Shown here one piece after another: positions 1-4,730 of a stretch of 11,572 bases of DNA (positions within the stretch are counted from its first letter, which is position 1; every line of letters begins with the position of its first letter). Source of the DNA: VFMC01 sp031400715 (GTDB taxonomy: Bacteria; Actinomycetota; Acidimicrobiia; Acidimicrobiales; Ilumatobacteraceae); NCBI GenBank assembly GCA_031400715.1, contig JANNQK010000191.1, positions 1-11,572 of the forward strand, written 5' to 3'. The notes beneath the pieces are model-generated. The model searched no databases and was not told the DNA's origin. It was given only the letters and a program-made list of their open reading frames with translations. Both the position numbers and the translations under genes were made by a program.

Positions 1-2
1 CG

Positions 3-227
3 AATGCATACTCCGTCGCATCCTGGACCGTGCCCGCGTCCATGACGTGGTTCACCGGCGTGTATCCCTCCGAACACCGGATGACGAACAAGTTCGCGCT
101 CTACACGCCGAACGTGCAGAAGCCCGCCAATCTCAAGGAACTCGCCCCGAGTTTGATCACGCTCGCCGAAGTGCTGAAGAAGAGCACACCCCGTCCATGC
201 GGTCGTCCGGCCGTGCTGATGAGCTAG
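3..227 (+). pseudogene. Truncated sulfatase/alkaline-phosphatase superfamily fragment
   Basis: The frame is open from the left edge, so the true start lies outside the window. The visible residues contain NAYSVASWTVPASM followed by FTGVYPSEH. This matches the active-site entry of sulfatases and related phosphotransferases, where the catalytic residue precedes x-P and is followed by the TG-x-YP-x-H stretch. The nucleophile position appears to be Thr (bases 27-29) rather than Cys or Ser, as in phosphotransferase-type members. The family-like sequence reaches a typical 'TLAEVLKKS' segment at about base 186. Then 13 unrelated residues lead to TAG at 225-227, which overlaps the stop of the minus-strand acyltransferase. 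A normal member would run for several hundred more residues, so the gene looks broken by a deletion or rearrangement, or the assembly is joined here. The substrate cannot be told. Family assignment is moderately sure; pseudogene status is inferred. Confidence 0.55.
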
Positions 228-1141
228 TAGCCGGGGTCGCTGGGCCAGTTTGGCTGGAAGAGGTGCCACTGTTCGGGGGCGCGGCGGATGAGGAACTCGA
301 GTTCGGCCGCGAGCAACTGGGTCACTCGGGCCACGTCGTCGCGCAGGCCACCACCCAGACGCTGGATGGGGATCGGGGGGCGGACGACTCCGAGATGACC
401 GTTGTAGCGCGCCGTGAAGTACACACCGGTCGGTAGGAGCGGCGCTCCCGTGCGCAACGACAAGGTTGCCGGACCGGCCGGCAGCGTGGTGCGTTCACCG
501 AAGAAGTCCACCTCGACACCGGTGTGGTCGAGGTCGCGATCGCACAGCAGGCACACCACCTCGTTGTCGCGTAGAGCCTTCAACACCGTGCTGCCAGCTT
601 TGGGTCCCAGCGGCACCACGGTCATCCCGAGGCCCTTGCGCAGGTCGGCGAACCACTCGAACAACTCGGGCGGATCGAGCGGCTCGACCACCACGGTGAG
701 CTTGTGACCCTGGTCGGTCATCCACCGCCCTGCCCACTCCCATCCGCCGAGGTGCGGGAGCGCGAGGATGACGCCGTTGCCCCGCTCGAGCGCCGGCACG
801 ATGTGTTCGCGATAGCCCTCCGCCGCGAAGCCGCGCTCGACAGCCTGCTTCGACATCGTCGGAAGCCGGAAGCTCTCGGCGTAGTACTTGGCGTAGCTGT
901 CGAAGGCGGTCTGGGTGGCGATGCGCATCGCCGTTCGCCCCATCGTCGGATTCACACGGCGGAGGTGCCGCTGGAACATCTCGCGCCGAGCGGGACTGGC
1001 AAGACTCGCGCTGAAACCGATCGACGAAGCGGCTGCGATGGCCATCGGACCTGGCATCAGACGGGCAGCGAGCGATCCGAGGCGATAGCTGCTGACCGTT
1101 GCCGCGTCGATCAGACGGTGCCGTTCCGGGGGGTCTGCCAT
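224..1141 (-). CDS. Phosphatidylinositol mannoside acyltransferase-like (LpxL/HtrB family)
   Basis: This 305-residue protein belongs to the lysophospholipid/lipid A acyltransferase family. Mycobacterial PatA, its closest functional model, transfers a fatty acyl group from acyl-CoA to the mannose of phosphatidylinositol mannosides at the inner face of the membrane. The H-x4-E catalytic motif is visible as HLGGWE (H130, E135). The family segments DRDLDHTGVEVDFFG (about 201-215), LPAGPATLSLRTGAPLLP (220-237) and the C-terminal QWHLFQPNWPSD also match. I start at ATG 1141 because upstream in-frame sequence overlaps pgsA and is an Arg-rich shadow. No clear Shine-Dalgarno is seen. The gene lies 34 nt downstream of pgsA on the same strand, probably in one transcript, as in mycobacteria. 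The family is sure. The exact acceptor is inferred from synteny, and another lipid acceptor remains possible. Confidence 0.82.
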   Translation of the reverse strand: MADPPERHRLIDAATVSSYRLGSLAARLMPGPMAIAAASSIGFSASLASPARREMFQRHLRRVNPTMGRTAMRIATQTAFDSYAKYYAESFRLPTMSKQAVERGFAAEGYREHIVPALERGNGVILALPHLGGWEWAGRWMTDQGHKLTVVVEPLDPPELFEWFADLRKGLGMTVVPLGPKAGSTVLKALRDNEVVCLLCDRDLDHTGVEVDFFGERTTLPAGPATLSLRTGAPLLPTGVYFTARYNGHLGVVRPPIPIQRLGGGLRDDVARVTQLLAAELEFLIRRAPEQWHLFQPNWPSDPGY

Positions 1142-1175
1142 GCGAACCGGTGGGCGCGATCGGCCTGAACGGCGA

Positions 1176-1895
1176 TCAGCGTGGCTGGCGGTCGGTGTCG
1201 CGACGCGCCTGGCCGCTGAGGCGTGAGATGCGCGTGCGCCGGCGCTCGGTGCGGACCACCTTGCGGCTGCGGCGCCGACTCCGCCGCATCTCGATCTTGG
1301 CCGCGGTGACCGGAGCGACATCGGCTTGCTTCCAGACCTTCAAGAAGCGCTGCACGGCCGTGACCGCGGTGAGGACGAGCATCACCCACAGGATCGGGAT
1401 GAGCAACGGCGGGATGAGCAAGCCGAGGCAGAACAGGATGATCCGCTCGGCTCGTTCCATGAGCCCGCCCTTGGCGTCGAGGCCGAGCGACTCGGCCTTG
1501 GCCCGCTGGTAGGAGATCACCGAGCTGAGCGCCATGATCGCGAACGGCAGGATCGCCAGGTGGGGCGATTCCTCCGATGCGAAGTGCCATGCCACGCCGC
1601 CGAACAGCAGCGCATCGGTGACACGATCGATGACGGAATCGAAGAACGCGCCGCGCTGGCTGGAGGTGTTGGACGCCTTGGCCAGCGCACCGTCGAACAG
1701 GTCGGGCAACGCCGCCAGGATGACCAGGACCAAGCCGAGGCGCAGCTCACCGAGACCGATCGCGACCGCTGCCCCGACCGCGACCAGGAGACCGAGGATG
1801 GTCAGATGGTCAGGAGACATCCCGGTACGGCGAAGGCCGGCTCCGACCGGCTTCACAGCCCGATCGACCGACGCACGGAACTTTCCGTCGAACAT
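1176..1895 (-). CDS. pgsA: Phosphatidylinositol-phosphate synthase (CDP-alcohol phosphatidyltransferase)
   Basis: This integral membrane enzyme (239 residues) should condense CDP-diacylglycerol with inositol 1-phosphate to give phosphatidylinositol phosphate. The family signature is present: D65-x2-D68-G-x2-A72-K73-x8-G82-x3-D86-x3-D90. The usual Arg after Ala is Lys here. The segment SSVISYQRAKAESLGLDAKG and the following ERAERI match mycobacterial PgsA1 closely, which separates it from phosphatidylglycerol-phosphate synthases. About six hydrophobic segments run from 30 to 182. The last 40 residues are very rich in Arg/Lys, probably a cytoplasmic tail. I start at ATG 1895, which aligns with PgsA1 and lies 8 nt after TAGCCT. 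A GTG at 1916 would add seven residues but has its AGGAG only 2 nt away. The PatA-like gene follows after 34 nt. Confidence 0.88.
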   Translation of the reverse strand: MFDGKFRASVDRAVKPVGAGLRRTGMSPDHLTILGLLVAVGAAVAIGLGELRLGLVLVILAALPDLFDGALAKASNTSSQRGAFFDSVIDRVTDALLFGGVAWHFASEESPHLAILPFAIMALSSVISYQRAKAESLGLDAKGGLMERAERIILFCLGLLIPPLLIPILWVMLVLTAVTAVQRFLKVWKQADVAPVTAAKIEMRRSRRRSRKVVRTERRRTRISRLSGQARRDTDRQPR

Positions 1896-1903
1896 GGGAA
1901 CCC

Positions 1904-1909
1904 AGGCTA
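1904..1909 (-). promoter_or_regulatory. Putative -10 box of pgsA (TAGCCT), leaderless start
   Basis: Read on the minus strand, TAGCCT fits the actinobacterial TANNNT -10 pattern and is followed by 8 nt and then the ATG at 1895. Transcription would begin at or one base before the start codon. No convincing -35 is seen. This is inference from spacing only. Confidence 0.4.
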
Positions 1910-1943
1910 TCCCCACCGCTCCTGCAGTGGCACGATGGGGGCG

Positions 1944-2267
1944 ATGTCGGACTCCTCACCTGCCGATCTGGCGATCTCGTTCCGTGCGCTCCCCCGACGC
2001 CTCCGCGAGGCACGAGGGCACCTGGCGGCCGCCGAGATCCAGGATCAGTTGGACGCCATCGATCGACACCTCGCAGGTGCGGCCTCGCTCATGCGCACCT
2101 CGGGTCATCCCATCGATCCCGTCGATCCAAACGAGGTAGCCGACGCGATCGACGCAACACCGGCCGACAGCTGGGGAGACGAGCTCGATGAGCTTCGCAG
2201 CATCGCGTTGGCGTTGGGCACGCTGATCCGTGCTGTGGCCGCAGCGAACCCCGACATCGACGACTGA
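1944..2267 (+). CDS. Hypothetical 107-residue helical protein
   Basis: I do not recognise this protein. It begins MSDSSPADLAISFRALP and is predicted to be mostly helical, with Leu/Ala/Ile spaced as in amphipathic helices (about 10-47 and 78-100), a Pro/Asp-rich loop between (about 53-72) and an acidic end (NPDIDD). It has no membrane segment, signal peptide or Cys. Codons end mostly in G or C as in the neighbouring genes, which supports real coding. It fills a gap that is otherwise empty on both strands. It is divergent from pgsA, with 48 nt between the start codons, and convergent with the membrane-protein gene, whose stop lies 19 nt beyond. ATG 1944 is chosen; ATG 1935 (adding MGA) is an equal alternative because neither has a strong ribosome-binding site. 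Function unknown. Confidence 0.6.
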   Translation: MSDSSPADLAISFRALPRRLREARGHLAAAEIQDQLDAIDRHLAGAASLMRTSGHPIDPVDPNEVADAIDATPADSWGDELDELRSIALALGTLIRAVAAANPDIDD

Positions 2268-2273
2268 CCGTTC

Positions 2274-2287
2274 ACCCCCCGCGGGGT
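2274..2287. terminator. Small hairpin between convergent genes
   Basis: ACCCC, loop CCGC, GGGGT forms a 5-bp stem in the 19-nt gap between two convergent stop codons. The last base overlaps the TAA of the membrane-protein gene. No T-run follows. It may serve as a weak bidirectional terminator. Confidence 0.3.
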
Positions 2288-2874
2288 TACTCGGACCAGT
2301 CGTCTTCGGGGTTGAGTTCGGTGAGGTGCTCGACGACGGTGCCATCGACCGCGTCGATCAGCACCAGGCCGCGCTGTCGTGGCGGGTTCTCGGCCGAGTA
2401 CACCAGCACGCGCCACGTGGGACGGCTGCGCAACCCTCGCCACACCTGTTGCGCCGAGGCGTGTCCGATCGCGAATCCGACCGCGCCTTGCGCTGCAACG
2501 AGCGCTTGTGTTTCGTCGACGTGCATCTTCCAGCCGGAGGTGAACGACAGCAGACCCACGCTCCCGAAGAGGATCGCTGCCCACAACCAACCCTCGTTCA
2601 CCAGCACGCTGCCGTCGTCGCCGCGATTGAGGAGCCACACGAGCAGGCACACCACCGCGATCGGGACGTAGATGTACGCCGGCCGGCGGCGGCGGCTGTT
2701 GTCGGGGAACTGATACGGGCCGACGAAACCTGTTGCGTTCAGGTCGTCCGGCAGATCGTCGCGAACCTCGTCCTCGCTGCCCTCGCGCAGGCCTGCGTGA
2801 TCGGCGCCCACCTCGGCGCGAATCGGCTCGGTGAGAATTGGCTCGGCGGCAGGAGGTGCTTCGGGATCGCTCAT
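2287..2874 (-). CDS. Hypothetical membrane protein with two transmembrane helices
   Basis: The protein has 195 residues. The first 65 are acidic and Pro-rich and probably disordered, ending in a basic RRRR patch (61-64). Two hydrophobic segments follow, about 66-82 (AYIYVPIAVVCLLVWLL) and 96-114, separated by a short loop. By the positive-inside rule the N-terminus and the C-terminal domain would face the cytoplasm. The C-terminal 80 residues contain a helix (about 120-148) followed by WRVLVYS and RGLVLIDAVDGTVV. That helix-strand-strand pattern with 'D-x-x-G-T-V' resembles PepSY-like domains, but this is only a visual resemblance. It starts 13 nt after the HIT stop and is probably cotranscribed with it. 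A TAGCCT box 10 nt before the ATG overlaps the HIT stop and might be a second promoter. The function is unknown. Confidence 0.72.
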   Translation of the reverse strand: MSDPEAPPAAEPILTEPIRAEVGADHAGLREGSEDEVRDDLPDDLNATGFVGPYQFPDNSRRRRPAYIYVPIAVVCLLVWLLNRGDDGSVLVNEGWLWAAILFGSVGLLSFTSGWKMHVDETQALVAAQGAVGFAIGHASAQQVWRGLRSRPTWRVLVYSAENPPRQRGLVLIDAVDGTVVEHLTELNPEDDWSE

Positions 2875-2887
2875 GACATCGCCCAGG

Positions 2888-3397
2888 CTACGAGGCAGGC
2901 CAGGATTTGCGAAGTCTGGCGGCGGTGTCGGGCAACGCTTCGGGCAGCGTCCGCGTGTTGGCGGTCGCGGTCATGAAGTTGGCGTCGCCCACCCATCGGG
3001 GCACGACGTGCACGTGCAGATGCTCGGCCACGCTTCCACCCGCGGGGCGGCCGAGGTTGATGCCGACGTTCACACCGGCCGGCGACAACGCTGCCTTCAC
3101 CGCGCGAACCGCCTGGGTGACCGTTGCCCACAGCTCGGCTGTCTCGGCTGCATCGAGGTCCTCGAGATCAGCCACCTCTCGATACGGCAGCACCAGTTGG
3201 TGCCCGACGCTGTACGGATAGGCGTTCATGATCACGAACGTCGCCACCCCGCGGTGCACGATGTGAGCCTCCTCGTCGGACAGTCCGCTGCGCAGGATCG
3301 CCGTGAAGAGGCTCGAGCCGTCGGTGGTGGAACGCAGGTCCGCGGTCTGGACGTAGCTGGCACGCCAACCGTTCCAGAGGAGTTCGAGGGGGGTCAC
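2888..3397 (-). CDS. HIT-family nucleotide phosphorylase/hydrolase
   Basis: This 169-residue protein carries the histidine triad motif HLHVHVVPRW at 126-135, followed by GDANFM. The nucleotide-contacting segment NAYPYSVGHQLVLPYREV lies at 58-75. It is very similar in layout to mycobacterial Rv2613c, which splits diadenosine tetraphosphate by phosphorolysis, so an Ap4A phosphorylase or related AMP-transferring role is likely. The gene lies in the same thrS / HIT / pgsA neighbourhood as in mycobacteria. Ap4A is a side product of aminoacyl-tRNA synthetases, which may explain the association with thrS. I choose GTG 3397 because it aligns with the family N-terminus and sits 6 nt after a TATTTT -10 box. 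An in-frame GTG at 3457 would add 20 residues without family similarity. Family sure; substrate inferred. Confidence 0.85.
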   Translation of the reverse strand: MTPLELLWNGWRASYVQTADLRSTTDGSSLFTAILRSGLSDEEAHIVHRGVATFVIMNAYPYSVGHQLVLPYREVADLEDLDAAETAELWATVTQAVRAVKAALSPAGVNVGINLGRPAGGSVAEHLHVHVVPRWVGDANFMTATANTRTLPEALPDTAARLRKSWPAS

Positions 3398-3403
3398 CTT
3401 GCG

Positions 3404-3409
3404 AAAATA
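3404..3409 (-). promoter_or_regulatory. Putative -10 box of the HIT gene (TATTTT)
   Basis: On the minus strand TATTTT is followed by CGCAAG and then the GTG at 3397. The spacing suits a transcript that starts exactly at the start codon. It is an unusually AT-rich hexamer for this sequence. No clear -35 is seen. Confidence 0.45.
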
Positions 3410-3435
3410 CACCCAGCTGGCGATGCGACGGCGAG

Positions 3436-3441
3436 TATCGT
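3436..3441 (+). promoter_or_regulatory. Possible -10 box for the leader ORF / RIO kinase transcript (TATCGT)
   Basis: TATCGT fits TANNNT on the plus strand. It lies about 53 nt before the leader ORF start and 27 nt from the divergent HIT -10 box. No -35 match is evident, so this is a weak call resting on its position in a divergent intergenic region. Confidence 0.25.
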
Positions 3442-3494
3442 GAACCGCGTCGGCCACGAGGCGCTCGAGCAGCGCAGAAGAGGAGGAGCATCAG

Positions 3495-3548
3495 ATGATG
3501 ACCATGCCCTCCGTCTGCGTCTCTGCACGCACCTCGGCACCGCGCTGA
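3495..3548 (+). CDS. Possible 17-codon leader ORF upstream of the RIO kinase
   Basis: A very strong ribosome-binding site, AGGAGG at 3481-3486, lies 8 nt before ATG 3495. The ORF encodes MMTMPSVCVSARTSAPR and ends at TGA 3546-3548. It sits 118 nt before the RIO kinase start, in a 269-nt divergent gap that otherwise has no gene. Its size and placement suggest a leader peptide rather than a functional protein. One Cys, three Ser and two Arg codons are present but no run of a single amino acid, so the sensed signal is unclear. In the 118 nt downstream I find only a short palindrome (CATCCGGATG, 3575-3584) and no convincing terminator/antiterminator pair. It may therefore be a translated upstream ORF without attenuation, or chance. 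Confidence 0.4.
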   Translation: MMTMPSVCVSARTSAPR

Positions 3549-3666
3549 CCTCACCGCTCGCATCCTGATCGCGTCATCCGGATGGATTCACCTGGGCGAA
3601 CCGGTGCCGTTTGTTTCGACAACACCCTCGACGAACAACGCCACCCACCTCAGGAGTTCACGACTC

Positions 3667-4671
3667 ATGACTGCACACCGCAGTTCACGCGGCAAGCGCC
3701 GCTACGACGACCATGGCTGGGCCCCGACGCCCGCCACCCGCACCTTCAACGCAACCGACCCTCCCGACGACGCTTCCGACGACCCTTCCGACGACCCTCA
3801 CCCCGACCGTCGCGATCCCGACCGTCGCGATCCCGACGACCGCGATCGCGACGACCGCGACTCCCACGGCCCCGATCCCGATGGCGAGCCCTGCTGGTCG
3901 AGCTATCGCGAGTCGACCAAGGGGCCTGACCCGATCCCCTCGTGGGTCGTCACCGATCCCCGCGCGGTCGACACCGACCATGGGGTCATGAAGACCGGCA
4001 AGGAGGCGGACGTGTCGCTGCTGCATCGCCAGCTCACCATCGAACACGCCGACGGCGACCCGGGACACGACTGTTGGCTGGCAGTGAAGCAGTACCGCGA
4101 CGCCGAGCATCGTCTGTTCCACCGCGACGCCGGCTACCTGGAGGGCCGGCGAGTGCGCCGCAGCCGCGAGATGCGCGCCATGGCCACCCGCACCGAGTTC
4201 GGCCGCGAGCTCATCGCCGGACAGTGGGCCGGCGCCGAGTTCACGGTCCTCTCACGGCTGTGGGAGGCGGGCGCCGCCGTTCCGTATCCGGTACAGCTGA
4301 TCGGCACCGAACTGATGATGGAGTTCATCGGTCACGACGGCGTCGCCGCCCCCCGCCTTGCCCAGGTTCGACCCGACCGCGCCGATGCGGCCGACCTCTA
4401 CGAGCAGATGCGCGAGGTGCTGCGCCAGCTGGCCGACGCCGGCTATGCCCACGGAGACCTCTCGCCGTACAACGTGCTGGTCGACGACGGGCGGCTCGTG
4501 CTGATCGATCTGCCCCAGGCGGTCGACCTGGTGGGAAACCCGCAGGGCTTCGACTACCTGCGCCGCGATTGCGCCAACATCTGCTCGTGGTTCCACGCCC
4601 ACGGCGCGCCGCACGCGGATGCCAGCGAACTCAGCGAGTTCCTGCTCGGTTCCGTCCCCGGGCTCGGCTGA
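3667..4671 (+). CDS. RIO-type serine protein kinase
   Basis: This 334-residue cytoplasmic protein belongs to the RIO kinase family of atypical Ser/Thr kinases/ATPases. Its motifs in order are the RIO1-type ATP loop KTGKEAD (109-115), the ATP-binding Lys in LAVKQYR (K141), a hinge-like MEFIG (218-222), the catalytic loop HGDLSPYN (262-269, D264 and N269) and the metal-binding LIDLPQAVD (279-287, D281). The RIO-specific HxDLSxYN and DxPQ signatures make the family call firm. Residues about 29-73 are a low-complexity Asp/Arg/Pro arm encoded by short DNA repeats. ATG 3667 is preceded by AGGAG with 10-nt spacing; an in-frame GTG at 3604 lacks a site. It faces thrS tail to tail, sharing a terminator. 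In eukaryotes and archaea RIO proteins mature the small ribosomal subunit; the bacterial substrate is unknown. Confidence 0.88.
   Translation: MTAHRSSRGKRRYDDHGWAPTPATRTFNATDPPDDASDDPSDDPHPDRRDPDRRDPDDRDRDDRDSHGPDPDGEPCWSSYRESTKGPDPIPSWVVTDPRAVDTDHGVMKTGKEADVSLLHRQLTIEHADGDPGHDCWLAVKQYRDAEHRLFHRDAGYLEGRRVRRSREMRAMATRTEFGRELIAGQWAGAEFTVLSRLWEAGAAVPYPVQLIGTELMMEFIGHDGVAAPRLAQVRPDRADAADLYEQMREVLRQLADAGYAHGDLSPYNVLVDDGRLVLIDLPQAVDLVGNPQGFDYLRRDCANICSWFHAHGAPHADASELSEFLLGSVPGLG
3766..3834 (+). repeat. Short tandem repeats encoding the Asp/Arg arm of the RIO kinase
   Basis: Three copies of a 12-bp unit (GACGACNCTTCC and a variant) occupy 3766-3801. They are followed, after 3 nt, by two perfect copies of a 15-bp unit, GACCGTCGCGATCCC, at 3805-3819 and 3820-3834. 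Further degenerate GACGACCGCGAT copies follow to about 3866. Lengths are multiples of three, so copy-number changes keep the reading frame. Confidence 0.8.
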
Positions 4672-4730
4672 CACCCTGCCCGTGAGCGTCGCCCGCAGCA
4701 GGTGCGGGTGACGCTCACGGAAGGGTGTCA
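4669..4730. terminator. Long bidirectional terminator hairpin between RIO kinase and thrS
   Basis: The arms 4669-4697 and 4703-4730 pair almost perfectly around a 5-nt loop (GCAGG). The stem is about 28 bp, with one bulged base, one mismatch and one non-Watson-Crick position. The stop codon TGA of the RIO kinase (4669-4671) forms the base of one arm, and the TGA of thrS (complement of 4728-4730) forms the base of the other. No T-run follows on either strand, as is common for actinobacterial terminators. Confidence 0.85.

Noticed and set aside
2831..3568. Plus-strand ORF of 245 codons opposite the HIT gene
   Set aside because: Its sequence is low in hydrophobic order and rich in Arg/Gly/His, and it is antisense to a gene with a clear HIT motif.
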